Positions 20,073-35,000 of a DNA stretch of 64,000 bases are shown here, piece by piece. A program made the translations under genes and the position numbers. The notes under the pieces were generated by a model. The model saw only the letters and a list, made by a program, of their open reading frames with translations. It was not told the origin of the DNA and made no database searches. Every line of letters begins with the position of its first letter. Positions within the stretch are counted from its first letter, which is position 1. The DNA is from Anas platyrhynchos. Taxonomy: Eukaryota; Chordata; Aves; Anseriformes; Anatidae. The stretch spans positions 24,390,501-24,454,500 of the forward strand of contig NC_092597.1 of the NCBI RefSeq assembly GCF_047663525.1, read 5' to 3'.

Positions 20073-23000
20073 GTAAGATTACTCATTTTGAATCATGCAT
20101 AGTAATGTAATATATAATTGTTTAGATAAATAAGAACTCAATTTTTGAATTAAAAGCCTAAATTTACTTAGAATTAATGAAAAAGGGCTTGCACTAGAGT
20201 TAAGTGAAAGGTATTATTTAAGGGAAAGCCTGAGAAATTAGTATGAATACAGTATCTGTATATAAGCACGAACAGCTATGATCAGGCTGTCACATCAGGC
20301 AGGGTACTGTCAGCTGGATTGTATTGGGACGTCAGGATGTGTAAGAATGGCAGAATCAGACTTTAAGGTGATGCTGGGTCCTTCACAGTAGTGCAGTTAA
20401 ATGGCTTGACTTTAGCCCTCATCCTTTTCTCAGAGCCACCACCTGAAATACACTGGCACAAATATTCCTGTGGCCGTGGAATGGAGCAGACTAGTTTAAG
20501 AAACAAGTTCAGCTGAAAAATAGCCTACCAGGTTATTTCTCATCTGGAGCACTTCCAGTTTGATTTACTGTGTGGCAACAGTTGTATGTCCCAATATAAC
20601 CCAAGGGCTGGTACAGAAAAAAGAGCAGTTGTCTGACGGGAGTGCAGGCTGTTTGTAGGGGTGCATGACTGCTTAAGGTGGCACTGTTGCTGAAATGTTG
20701 CCCTTTGAACTACAGCTTAAAAGGTATAAGAATCGAGTAATTGCTGATACATGCTTTGTTAAAATGTTCCTGCATTTTAAATGGGGCTTATCTGATGAAT
20801 AATTGATTAAAAATTTTAGTTGTCATTTACTTGTCCCTGAAGGGCAAATACATCCATCAATGAAGTCAGGTGCACCTCTCTGGAGCAGTGGTAGGATGGT
20901 GAGTGTAGCTTGATAGTGACTGTCAGCATCAGTACCTGTACAGGTGAAATAGCAATATAGAGATGATGAGCTCTTTCCTCTGAGGTGTGTTTTATTTAGT
21001 GAAGTCAGGAGAATGCATTCAACAGGGATAAGCATTAAAAATGTTGTGTCGTTAATTTCATTTAACTGATATCTTGGATGTTCTTGACAGAACCTGATGA
21101 ATACTTGCAGAAGGCTGCAGATATTTTAACTGATTACATTATTGAACTTAGGACATTTATGAAAAATTACCCTCGGCCACAAATAAATATCGCAGATGTA
21201 GGAAATGATCTTGATGAAGACCTACCGGCAATAGAAGAAAGCCAAACGTGGGAAAAACTGACACCAGAGGTAAAAATGAATAATCAGTTTGTGACTATTC
21301 AACACAGGAATCAGAGGTGATAACATTGAAGTTTAATGGCACTAGTTTGTTCCAGATTTTTTCTTCCCTTTCAGGAAGTCATTGCTGAGGCCATCTTAAG
21401 CAACAAAATGCCAGAGGCCCAAACCTTCTTCCGAATGCATCAGCATCCTGCTCAAAGTCTTCAAGAATTTATTCAGACGGGTTTGAATCTGGTCTATGAC
21501 CGGCTTCTGAAGGACAATACCAGAGAGGCCTCAGAACTTTTAAGAAATATGGTAAGAGGTGTTCAGTAAGCATGCTGATAGTTTTAAACACTTCTTTATG
21601 ACTAATGAAACAAATTAGTGGTAAGCATAGGGGCAGGGGGCTGAGCTTTCTTGTGAATGTAATTATTCTATCACATTGAATCACAGAATAGAATCATAGA
21701 ATGATTTTCATTGGAAAGGGCCTTAAAGACCCTCTAATTCCAAACCCCCTCCTCCACAGGCAGGGACACCCACCACTAGATCAGGTTGCTCAAAGCCCCA
21801 TCTAACATACACTTAATGCAATTAAAATTACCAGGCTTTAAAGTACTGCTTTGATCACTAATGTACATTCAGAATGCTGAGGGAGCGTTACTCATGAAAG
21901 CGTATTGATTAATGTTGTGCTTGGGGAAGTGTAAGGTGATCGTGAAAGGAGTAGGTAGTAAAGGGTACAAATCTTCTGTGCAAACCTGCTAGAGAGATCA
22001 CACATTTCACCAGGTTATTACAGCATCTCAGTAGCTGGTGAAGTGAATATCACAAGCATGCTTGTAAAAGGTTGTGCACTTTGGAAAGAAAGCTGGTGCA
22101 TTCTGTCAATGTACAGCTGCATCCGTACAGTTTGCATACAATGAATATCTTCTTTTTTGTTAGGGCTTTGATGTGAAGCAGCAATTGCGTAAGATATGTT
22201 TCTACACAGTTGATAAACATGTACGAGATTTGTTGGTAAGTGTAGAAAAGGCTTTTTTTTTTTTTTGGTCTAGCTGATGTTCTCAGCTCTGAAGACTGAT
22301 ATTTATTTATGCTGAGAGAAAGCATTGTATTGAACATACTTTCAGAATGGGAACAGTTTCTGTCCTTGCATCCTTGCAATGTGGTTGCTGAAACATGTCA
22401 CCAAAATGCCTATGTTCTTTTCTATTTTCAGTTAAAGTAAAAATTAGTTAAAATGTAATTTCTTTGTTCTGTGATCTAGTGCTCATCTTTTTACACACAG
22501 TATGAAGTCTTGTCTCTCTTGAGATTTGGGTTAAAATGTATTTACCTCAGTGCAGTTAGCATTTTTTCCTACAGTTGGCTAACTTTCTACACTTGCAGGA
22601 TCATTTGCAGCTTAGATATATTATAAGTAGAGAAAATATATAATTGGAGGTAATACTTTAATTTGAATTAAAGGTGAAAGTTTTACAAGAAGAAAATTAT
22701 TTTTCTGAAAAAGAGAAGAAAATGATAGACTTTGTGCATCAGGTTGAAAGCTTTTACTCGGAGTCCTTCCAAGAAAATAAAGAGATTCAGTCTCTTTCCA
22801 GGTAATGTGGGTTATCAGTTTTAATTAGTAATTAATAATGCTAATAGTATTTTAAATATCCTGGCTTCTACATCACATGTGATTTACTGCACTAACAAAT
22901 ATGATCTTCTGTTATCATCTTAAATGAAGTATATAGTCATAGAGTCATTAAGGTTGGAAAAGCCCTCCAGGATCATCTGGTCCAACCGCCCCCCTACCAC

Positions 23001-26000
23001 CACTGTCACCCTCTAAACCTTGTCCCCAACCACCACGTTAAACCTTTCCTTAAACAACCCCAGGGATGGTGACTCCTCCACCTCCCTGGGCAACCACTTC
23101 CAATGCCTGACCACTGGATCTGTGAAGAAATGTCTCCTAATTTCCAACCTGAACCTCTCCTGACACAACTTGAGGCCATTTCTTCTTGTCTTATTGCTAG
23201 TTGTCTTCCGGAAAAGGCCAACCCCCAGCTCACCACAACTACTATACAAGTTTTTTAATAATGAAGGATATTATTGGAGCTATTAATCAAGCAAAGGATA
23301 TTCAGATGGAATGTTTGTTATATTTTTGATATGTCTATGATATTACAAACAAAATAACCCAGAAAAATGATTTTAGAATTAAATAATTGTAAAAATATTA
23401 CATGTTATTTGCTATGCCAGTTTTGGAAAAATGAGTTAATTCTTTGCCTGTTGGTCTCCTATGCACTCTCAAACTTTTAGCTCAATAAGTCCTGCTATGA
23501 ATTTTAGCACTGTCATCAAAAATTAAATAGTAAAACTTGTTAATTCTCATCTTTCATCTTTTCATCATCTCCTATTTTTTAGATTGCATACTTTTTTTTT
23601 AAAGTACTAGAAAATGTACTAATGCAAAACTTCATTGCAGTTTGAAGAATTGGAGAAAGGAGCAAGACTTTTCTGGACATACAGCTGCTCTAGACTTGTT
23701 GAATTGTGAAGGACATCGGGTTCACAATAGGGAAGTCAGAGTGATGTTTAACTGGGCTCAGTGGTGGGATGAGCCCATTCAGGAAATGATTCTTCTACCT
23801 AAAAAAGCACGCCAAGGCAAGTATCCTGGTGTTGAAAGTTAGAAGAAATTCTGAATTAAAAATCTGACTGTCTTTGAAGTAGCGTATTGCGATTGTGTAG
23901 GAGTAGCATTGATACAAGTAAAGCTGCGTGCTACCACAGTAGGTCACTTACTTTTTTGGCAATTGAAATTCTGTTGGGATCTGTGTTGTTGTGTTATGAC
24001 AGGTATCCTGTAGGGAAAAATTTGGAACTATCTGAAAGGGAATTGTCTGATGAATTGCCAGTTGCCATAAATGTCGTACCCTGCTATGGTCTGCAAAGCT
24101 TATTGCACCATAGTATTTTATTTAGCTTTTCCGACATAAAGCTCTAATGAGGTGCAACAGTATATTCATCTCAGCATTGTTCTTGTAAAAGAAGATACCT
24201 GTTCATTAAAAATACATAAATGTATACAGAAATGTCACTATTTTGCTAAAATACTTTTTTTCTTTTTCTGTTGGTTTCATCATTTTGCTTTTTTTCTAAT
24301 ACAGAACTTTCCGCATGTAATCCTGAGGTACTTTGGATGCACTTGACAGCCCAGCATGACTGGCTTAGTATTTGTTCGTGGATTGAAGAATCTGAGCCCA
24401 ACCAGACTTTGCGTGGACAGGCTAACTGGCCTGCTCTGACTGCAGACATTGTTGACCGAAATACGTTGTGTAGTGGCTATATGAGAAATGATATATTGAA
24501 CAAGCTGGCTAGGTATGTGCTTTTAACGTGTTATACTTGCTTTCTATCTTACGTGAAGCCAAAATAAGACAGTTACAGAAGTACACGTTAATAAAATCTT
24601 TGATACCTATTCATTTTATATTGTTTAGTGCCCTTGTTTAAAACGGCACAAATCCATCAGTAAATTTATTTTTAGTTGTGTACTTCCACTTTTCAGTACT
24701 CTGAAAACAGGAAGAAACACGGGAGCAACAGAAATCCTCTGCCAGTGTTTTGATCTTTCAAAAAGATTATATACCTGCTGTCCATTTTACTGCAAGAGAA
24801 AAAATTCTGAATGTAGTATTTCACTCCTTATGTCCCATTCTCTACAATGAATAGTAACTAGGATACTGTTAAAGCACTATCAGAGGTATTTTGTCAGGTT
24901 ATGTTTGCCTTGGTAGTGAAGTAACTCCTTAGAAGGAAAATTCTGTTTTGTAAGTTTGAAAATAGCCTCCAGAACTTTTTAAAGGGACTAATCAGTGTGT
25001 ATGTATGTTTTCTTTTTTTTTTTTTTTTCCTCTCTCTCTTTTTAAGAAATGGCATTTTTGTCCTTTCTGAGTTGGAAGATTTTGAACTCCTGCTCCAAAG
25101 ACTGGTTTACCTAGGGGGAGTACTGCAAAATCCTCACCCTGTTCCAAAATACTGTGCTGCAAATGGTTTGGACTTCCACACTCATTTTGTCCTTCACTGT
25201 TTAGAACATAATCTGCAGTACATGTTGTACACTTACCTAGATTACTACAGGTATGAATGCTTTTTTCATCCATTGGATTACATGCAGATTTAAATAATGG
25301 AAGACAACTTTAACAGTTGGCAGTAAGAGTTTTCTTAGGCTCTTACTGTTTGTCCAGTGAGACATCTGGGGTTACAGCAGTGTCATTGAATGAAAAACTG
25401 AAGCAGTGTTAGGTTTCATTCTGTATTGTGAAGCTTTATCCAGGTTATCTTGTCATGATTATTTGTGTGTTAGTCAGTGAAGAAAATGATTATGGTTGTG
25501 ATGAGTGTAATATTTGTAAGCAGTGCAATCTCAAATGAGCCAAGGCAACTTGTTCTTCAGCTACAACTCCATCTAACTGTGTAGTTGGCTTTTCTCTACT
25601 CCACTTTTACCTTCTTACCAACAAAATTATTATTTTTTTCCAGTGTGTGTAATCAATTTTAATTTCATAAAATATTCAGACTATGGAGAACAGTGTTTGT
25701 GAATCAAGTCTCCTCTTTGGAAAATGTTTGGGGTTGTCCGTTCTGGAAGCTATTATTCTGATTTACAGCAGCAAGCAAGCACAGAAATGTAAACTTAAGG
25801 TGTCTCTGGCACTTTATCAGCTAAAGATGTACATCTTATAGTGATGAGTGGTATGATTCAACTCTGTCATGATAATGGATGAAATAAGTCACTGTAACAC
25901 CAAGTCAGATGCTCTTAACTTTTAATGCAGTTTTATATTGGGGCAGAGGATGCTTACAAATACTGTGTTTTCACTGTGTTGCTACTATTTTCTTTTCCAG

Positions 26001-29000
26001 TTTAACCCCTTCTAATTGCCCTATTTTGGATAAAAAGGAATTGCATGAAGCACATCCCTGGTTTGAATTTCTTGTGCAGTGTCGAGGGGTTGCCAGTAAT
26101 CCACGAGGTAGGAATCTGGTCTTGCTCAGCAGGTGGTCTGAGGTTTAAGCCAAGTATTTGGGATATCTGGGTTTAATTCTCTGCTCCGCTGTAGACTTTT
26201 TTTCATCACGGCAAATCATTTACATGTGCATTGATCAGTTCCATATCTCTAAAACACAGCTTGTAATGTATATTTAAACTGTGCTTGAAGATCTGGAGGT
26301 ATGTCAGAATTGGTTTGTGTATGTTCATCATTGCATCCAATTTGACTTTATTCCTAAAAGGTTGAGCAGCAGGAGAATAGACACAAAAATGCATGTACCA
26401 TTAAAATTAAAGCTTCACATAGTTCTTGTGCTGTATTATGACTTCTCTGTCCCTTGGGTTCTGTGTTTGCTTGGACCAAGACATTTTGTTAGTTATTGTC
26501 ATTGATAATCCACGGAGTTTGTGTGCTTACTTCATTTCACCTTTTTTTTTTTTTAACCTTTCATCTTTTTTAGTGGCATCCATTAACAAATGATAAAAAT
26601 AATGTCCAAGTGAAGCATGCTTTTTTTTTTTTTTTTAAAAAAAAAAGTTTTAGCAGTGTGTAAGATAAAGAATTGAACTAATAAAATGGAAAAATGCAGG
26701 ACTATCTAAACCAATCAGTGGAGGTAAAATTGTGGCATAAAATTAGGGAAAGTTTAGTGAAAATGGGAAGGTTTTAGCTGTATTTGTAAGTTATAAAAAG
26801 GTCACTTTTAACAAAAAAAAAAATAAAAAAAAAATCATATTTGTAGAAGAGTTATAATGTACAATTTAATAATTTAATACTTTTTTTTTCCAGTAAATTA
26901 CATCTCACTTTTTTTCTCTTTCCAGATCCAAAGATGATTTTTCAAGCTAGTCTTGCAAATGCTCAGATCTTGATTCCTAGTAATCAAGCCAGTGTGAGCA
27001 GCATGCTACTGGAAGGACGTACACTATTGGCACTTGCTACCACAATGTATGCACCCGGAGGTATTGATCAGGTACAGCATGGAACAAATTGTTGACAGGT
27101 TTTTGAAGAAATTCTCACATGGTATTGAAAATTCAAATGAATAAATTGATAGAAATAAACACACTAACAACAACAAACACTGTCTTCCCATATGAAAATC
27201 TAGTTTTGTTATTGCATGTTTCAATTTCTTGACCAAATGAGAACTCTTAGGAGTAGAGCGTTTGATCTTATGTGGCTTGGAAATAGTAAGACAAAGTGGC
27301 TGTGACTTGGAATCTTTAGCTTCTTTATAATAGTTACAGCTGAGAGTGTTTATAGACACTTGTGTTCCTAAAATAGTTCAAGTTTAAAAAAAAAAAAATC
27401 AATAAATTTTTAAAATGCCGTGTATACATAAAGTAACTTAAAACATCATGTGTCTAATATAGCTTACAAGATTTTTTCTTCGTGTTGTTACTGTTTGTCA
27501 AATTTCCATGAATGAGAGTTTTATTATAATCTTAATGCAATTTCTTCTTCTTAATTGAATGATTTTGCTTCCCTTCGATGTAGGTTCTTCAGAATGAAGA
27601 TATGGAAAAACCTCTAAAGAAAGTTGATCCACAGCTCTTAAAAATGGCATTGAGTCCTTACCCCAAGCTCAAAGCTGCTCTCTTTCCCCCGTGTACTTCT
27701 CGTGGAATTTTGCCACCTGACATTTCTCTTTACCATCTTGTTCAGGTATGCAAAATGTTTTTCAATAGAGCTGTTCCTTAGAACAAAGGTAAACTGAGAG
27801 AAGTTTGTTTTCAGCTAAAGCCTGGAGTGTAGGGGCCATTATCTTGTTTTCTCGGAATTCTTAATTTGGACCTAAAGTTTATAGCTCCATTAAAAATATT
27901 TTTTTAATGGTAGCTAAATATTGGTCATATTGAATCTGGCTGATATTTTTTTTTTAAACATCTGCTGTGTTTAACTTCAGCAGAGGTGGTGTGTGGCAGC
28001 TCAGAAAAGTAATATTCTTGCTGCATTCAGTAGACAGGTTGTTTAGTATTACAAAAATTAAAATGTTTTAAATCGTCTAAGGGAAATTGAAATTTAGAAT
28101 TAAAGAATAATGTCTCATGGAGTGTTATGACACATTTCTGGGCAAATGTCTTTTATTTTTTGAAATAAACTGGAAGTTGGAAGAAATGACAGAAATTACT
28201 CATTATCAGGAAAGTGGTAGCTCTGCTAAAATGAGAGCTTAGCAAAATGCTTAAACATGTTCTTTCCCTGTTTTGTTAGACTAAAATCTAAGCATTTTCT
28301 TGCATTCGTTTATCTACTCTGTAGGATCAGAATGTAAATATGTACCTTTGAGAGAGGCCTGCACCAGATAAATAGCAGCATAGGCAGTTCTTGACTATCT
28401 GCTAATATAGGTCCCTAAAATATTCTCTAGTCTGGTCAGATGTGAAAAGCTTAAGCTGTCTTAATATGTTTTGTGTCTAATCTTTCAGACATTAGTGCCT
28501 TTTGATCCAACTAAATTATTTGGCTGGCAGTCAACAAATACTCTTGCTCTATCAGGTAAGTTAATTTCAAGATTTATGTGCTTTTTAGACAGATCCTAGG
28601 ATGAAATAGCTTCCAGTGGAATGATCTGAAGGATAAATATAAAAGGCTATTCCTTTAACAAAAACAAACAAACAAACAAACAAACTGTATTTTACTAAAA
28701 TTTTGTTTTGAAATTAAATTATGGTTAGATATGTTTCCTTTTTTCCACTTAGCTCTTTACATTTTTTTTCCAAATGTATTATGAAGTAGGAAAGCAGTTT
28801 TACAACTAAGTTGAGGGCCTATGAAGAAGTGATTTGCCCATGGCTATTAGAAAAAGTTACTGCTTTTACAGTTCTGATTTTACAATAAAAATCGGAATTT
28901 CAGTGGGATTTGGGTATGCTGAAATTTGAATTAGAACACGCGTTAGAGGTATTTGATTGTCGTCTCATGTTTGGTAGTCATTTTCTATGTTTAATTTAAT

Positions 29001-32000
29001 TGTTTATCAGCTTACAAAAATGATAATATTCTTTCTAGATACATCAAGTGACTTTCCTCATTTTTCATCCCCTGAACTGGTGAACAAATATGCTGTAATG
29101 GAACGACTGGATTTTTTGTACTATTTGCAACATGGACGTCCAGCATTTGCTTTTGGTACATTTTTGGTCCAGCAGTTAGTAAAGAGCAAATCCCCCAAAC
29201 AGCTGTAAGTTTTCTCTAAAATGTTAGTTGGATGGTTCTGTGGGAGTTACAATCTAGCACATGGAGTAGCTTTAATACTTCCCAACAGTGTGGAAAAAAG
29301 TGGTGTTCATAATATCACTTAAAATTTTAGGTGTCCTGGGAATCCGTTCAGTTTAGCATCAAGTTGGATAGAAATAAAATAATCACCTAAAAGATGGTGA
29401 GCTTTATTATTAAATCTTCATTTTAAACCTGAATAAAATTTGTATGATGAAAGCTAGGAATAAAGAATGTTCCAGTCATATCGAACACAGGTAGGTTTTT
29501 CTTCTAGGGAGCTTAACCTCTAGATAACTTTATGGAAAAAAGGTACCCCTCTACTTGGACAGTTCCTAAAGATGACGCTTCTTCAGTTAATTAAGAAGAA
29601 TGATATATTAGAGATTGAAGGAGTTAGCTTTTCTGTCTGAAGCTTCAAAATCATGTGCTCAAGAGAATGCAGTCAGACTATGCATGCTTCATGAATACGA
29701 TGAATTTACAATTCATAGTCAGCAGTGATATCAGGGGAAATCACTATTTGTTTCTAGAAGGTCTTGTTTGTGTATTAGTCACTATTTGTTTCCTTTCATG
29801 ATTTTGATATACATGATATACAAATCAGTTTCTGGTATCTGAACAGGCAAGATTTGGGCAAGAAGAAAAGCATACCTTAATGAAGGCTGAAGTGTTTAAT
29901 ATTTTAGAAAGGTGATTTAATGTAAGACCTGAGCATGCATGAATTTTTCAGTTACCATTATGGAAAAAATTCAGACATCTGGTGAGCCAACCACTGTTGA
30001 AGCCTTCAGGTTGTCTTTTTCACTTAGAGTAGTCTGCAAATCAGGTTCTTGATGCTGCAATGCTTGGATTGTAAATTCTACAATGGGACGCTTTCTAATT
30101 TAAAAAACAAAACAAAAAATCTGCTCTCAGGCATATTTATTAATTTTAATATCAATTGCATTGCCTTCAGCTTTTTAAAGTTTATTAAATTGTGAACTCC
30201 CTGCTTGCATTTTGAGCATTTCTTATATATGGGACTTCGTTTTTATAACTACATTTTTCTAAATGTGCAACTTGGTTTGTAAATATTTCCCATGCTAACG
30301 AAGTCTTCGTGTTTAGTAAACCATACATAGGGAATATTTGTGTTTGAAAATTGGTTACAAATCACGCATATTGACTTCTTTTTTGTTTCAGGATTCAGCA
30401 AGCAGGAAATGAAGCCTATATTTTAGGCCTTTCTTTCTTCAACATACCTTCAGTAGGAGCAGCTTGTGTTTGTTTTCTGGAACTGCTTGGTCTCAACAGC
30501 CTCAAACTGCGAGTCGACATTAAAGTTGCAAACATGATATTCAGTTACAAAACCAGAAATGAAGAATCTCAGCGCAATGAAATAAGAGAATCTTTGGGTA
30601 AGCATGCCTTTGTTTGCTTTAAAATAGGGTACTATTTATTAGGAAAAGATAAAGAGAGACTGAAAAATGGTGCTTAAATTCTTAGGAATGCAATGAGAGC
30701 ATTTCTGTCCTTTAAAGAGTTAAGACTTGCTGTTCTTATATTCCTGCTTCTTACTAATTCTGGAGGTGCATTTTGAACCTGTCATGCTAAATAAGGCAGG
30801 AAGACTAATGCATGCTTTTAAACAGCTACCTGAGGCTCAATTTAATTGCTTAGTAAGGTTCCACCTAATGTTGTAATATAACTAGATTAAACAAAGGGAC
30901 GTTACCAAATCACTTCTGTAATTGAAAACTGCTACAGTAGAATCAGATGTTCAAAGCTGTAAGGAAATTAAATTTATCCTAGGAATAATTTTAGAAAGTT
31001 TGATTACTAAGTAGACATCTGCAGGTGTCTTTTTGTCCAAACTGCTGGCAGTTATTGAAGCATTTACATTAATAGGATTTGTACTTCTTGTTAATTCCGG
31101 TACTTTTGAAAATATTACCCGTATTCTAATCTCAGAAATAATAATATATTCTTTTAAACAGTTGAAAAGTTAACAAAGTTGGCTGAAGGTGAAAAAGCAG
31201 CAACAGAGGAAGTTCTTATCTCCTTAGAAGAAGCCTTCTGGGATGAAATTGAACATCAAGGAATAAAGAAGTAAGGAAAATGTAATTTAAAGGATTATGC
31301 TGACAAATTGAAATTGAGTATTGAATTTTACCATCTCTGTATTTAGACATTATGAAAGAGATCTGAGTCTTATTACAATAAAATAAACATCAATATTTGA
31401 GTTTAGCATACAATCTTGGTATTTCAAATAACAGGGGTAGTAGATGTATATTGGCAAGAGTAAAGAAATTCTGTCAGCATGTTTGACTAATAGCTCCTCA
31501 GGGCATGCTTAAGAGAAAAGATTATTGAATTATTTTTCTGGTAGAAATATCAGTTTATTACAGTTCAGGCTTAAAATTTTGTTCTTATGTATTTTTCCTT
31601 TTTTTTTTTGGTTTGGTTGGTTTGTTTCTTCTTTTAGATACAGTACACAGAGGCAAAATTAGAAATGCTGATTTAATGTTATCTTTAAATTGGATGCAGG
31701 ACGTCTAGTGACTCTAGAAGGCAGTGGTCTTTGGTAATGCAGTTCTGCAAACTCCATAACACGAGGCTGAGTACATCTTACCTAAAGGAATGTGCTAAAT
31801 CCGATGACTGGCTGCAGTTCATTATCCAAACCCAGCTGTACAGCTACAAGCCAGATGAGGTAAGCTGTCTGTGTATGGGTTTAAATGAAGATGAGATTTT
31901 CAAGAACGCTCATTGTGAAGCAGTAAAAAATATATATATATATAATTAATTTAAAAAATTTAAAATAAATAGAAGGAAAAAGGGATCCTGCTAGCAAGAG

Positions 32001-35000
32001 AATATTACATTGTGTAGACAACAGAAACTTGAAGCCTCATCTGTTTCCAGGGAGTTAGAATTTGTCTTAGGATGCTCAATAATCCTCTGTTTACGATAAC
32101 CCTTCCTTTACAGCTGGATTTCCTGACTTTTTTACTTTTCTCTGTTTCTTGGTATGTGAAAAGCTAACACAAGATAAAGGAAATTGACTCCAGAAGCAGC
32201 TGAATCTTCAGCAGATATAATAATGTGCTTCCAAGGGCATGAAAGCTAACTATTAAAGGAGAAGATTAGGAAGAAACTTCCTGTTTCAGTAATGGAGAAA
32301 ACATTTTTTAGAGAGAATTGATTTGATGAGTGTCTCTTTTGAAGTGGATTGGGCATAAAAGTATTTGCCAAAAAGAGACTTCACTTTCTTGTTAAATTTA
32401 GTTGAAATTATGACACATTCATACAGCTTAACTCGTGTGGTTTTTTTTGTTTGTTTGTTTTTTAATCATTTATTAACATTTTTTTTTTACTGGAGAGTTG
32501 GTTACCGTATGTTCAATTTAAGTTTTAATAAAGCTACTCATTTTTCCTTTCAAAAGTTACATTGTTTTTGTGTAAATATATTTTAACTTTTGAGACTCCA
32601 GCTCTTCCATTTTTGTTTTTAAGTGTAATTTAAAATAAACAAAATATTACTGGTAGTTAAAAATTGTATGCAATTTAGGAAGGGTAATAGGAGGAAGCTA
32701 ACTGGAAAATTGCAGCTTAGGTGATACTTAGCAGGTCTGTGTTTTTTTAACTTGGATCTTTTCATTGCTTTCACAAAACACATAATTACACAAAAGCATC
32801 TAACTAGACATGAATACTTTTTCATCATATGAGAGAGATGAGAAAAATGGGTTTCTTTAAAAGGCATTTTAGATTCAAATAAGAGGAGGAGTTTCAACAT
32901 TTTACTAGAATAATTCACACGTACAGAACATGCTTTCTTCTCTAGCTCTCCAGAAATGTTCTAAGCAATCAAATTTGAAGGATGTTTTGCTTGTCTTTTC
33001 TGCATATTTAATGCTTCAGTCATCCTTCCCTCATTCTCTTTGGACCATGCTCTGTATAGATGCTCTTGGTTTTGTTTTCTTAGGTCATTTCTATTCTTCA
33101 CGGATTCACTCCCATTTTACAAGATCATTTGATGTTGGCATTGGAGAAGTTACCGTTTTCATGTGCTGCTACAGGGAGTCCTGCAAACAGTGCTGCCAGT
33201 ATGTTCAAGAGCAAAAATGTGAACAGTCTCTTTCAAATCCTTTTTCGATGTCAAGAGAACTCCAACCCTTCACGTTACCTTTTGACTGAAGGATTGAGAG
33301 AGCATGCTCCCATTCTGAGTGTTTTAGCAGTATGTTTCCAAGTAAGTATTGATCAAGTTATTTATCTTCTAGAGGAATAAATTATAAATAATTAAGACAT
33401 TTTTATTGTGCATAGCTACTTTAAATGGTAGATATGCAGGTTGCATTCATCATTTTTTTCTCAGTTGTAGTAATTGTAATTAGTATGACACATTTAGCCA
33501 ACTTAGATGCAATGAAGTGACATGTGTCATCTGGTTATTATAAAAACCATCATTTTTATTTGACAGGATGCCAACATTATTCATTGTCTTTGTGTCTGGA
33601 TAATTACTACTGTGGATAATGTTACCAGATCTGAAGCAACAAACCATATTCAGACATCAGTAGAAAATCACATATGGGATCTCCATGACCTATCAATTAT
33701 CTGGAAAGTGTTTTTAAGGAATCAAAAAAGTAAAACACTTATAAAGGGCTTCCAGCTATTTTTAAAGGTAAGTTCATGTAATTTTTAGTGATTGTAGATA
33801 CTTGAACGTATCTCAAATGTTCTTGGAGAGGAGAACACATACAGTTTCCCTTCTGTCTTGGTATTTTGTGGCCTAGATAGCCTGGGTGTAATCTACTGAA
33901 AATCCTGTCCAAGGAAGAATATTGTTGAAAGGAAGTTCTTCCAACAGTTACAAACCTGCAGGTCATATATCAAGCTTGAAAGCAATTTTAATAAATGTGA
34001 ACTTTACCATTCTAGTACTGAGGAACACAAAATTATTCCTTTATTGAGGTACTTATAGGAAAAAGTTATAATTTATTTTTGTGTCTTAAAGGATTCGCCT
34101 TTACTGCATATACTGGAGATGTATGAACTGTGTATGAACTGTAAAAAATATAATGAAGCTAAAACCAAACTGGACAAGTTTCAGGAACAGCTCACAGAAG
34201 TAAGATTTAATTTTCTGTTAACCTCTTTGCATAGGTTATCTCCCTACTACAATGTCATAGCCATTTAATGTCATACATGAAAATAATGAAGAAGACACTT
34301 AAAATAATCGTAGAATTGTTTGGGATGGAAGGGACCTTAAAGATCATCTAGTTTCAACCCCCCTGCCGTGAGCAGGGACGAAGGGATCTAGGAGCTGATT
34401 TGTGAAGTAACAGGTTTCAGCAGATTCTTTTCATTGCTGGTAGTTGATGGAGAATTGTTTTTGACAATTTGTTCAAAACTTACAGTGCATTTTTCTAAAT
34501 CATTTTGTTCTAAGTTGATATGGGCAGATTGAAATACAATTGCAACTTCCTTGAATGAACAGTTTGCTGTTTGAGAGTTGGCATTTAGTAAGGTAGGAAA
34601 GTAAGGTAGAAAGTAAGGTAAATTGAGTTATTTGTGTTGAGTAAAAGTATGATATTCTTTGTTGTGCTGATAAAGCAGTGACTTACAGAGAACACCTATT
34701 CAAGAAAGACAACTGTTTTTAACTACGTTACAAGGTTTCTGAAAGAATATGTGATAGTGCTTTAGCCCTGGCAGTTGTTAGAAATCGTATGGGCTTTTCT
34801 TTGAAAATGACTCAGTGAAGTGAATTACTGTCCTACAGTCCATGTAGAACACTGATTTAGCAGTCAGTTTTAAGAGGACTAAAGTGGTTTCATTCTGTAC
34901 CCTTGGTTGTCACGTACAGATATTTTTGCAAATTATTTCAGTTCTTTCCTTTCTGTCATGATTTTCTAGTTCCACGAATATCTTGGTGACTAACATTCAT

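Noticed and set aside
23817-23822. GT at 23821 as the exon 14 donor (GTATCCTGG, partly U12-like)
   Set aside because: It leaves phase 2 and forces a stop soon after the start of exon 15. The GC donor at 23817 keeps frame and length. No good U12 branch site lies before the acceptor at 24304.
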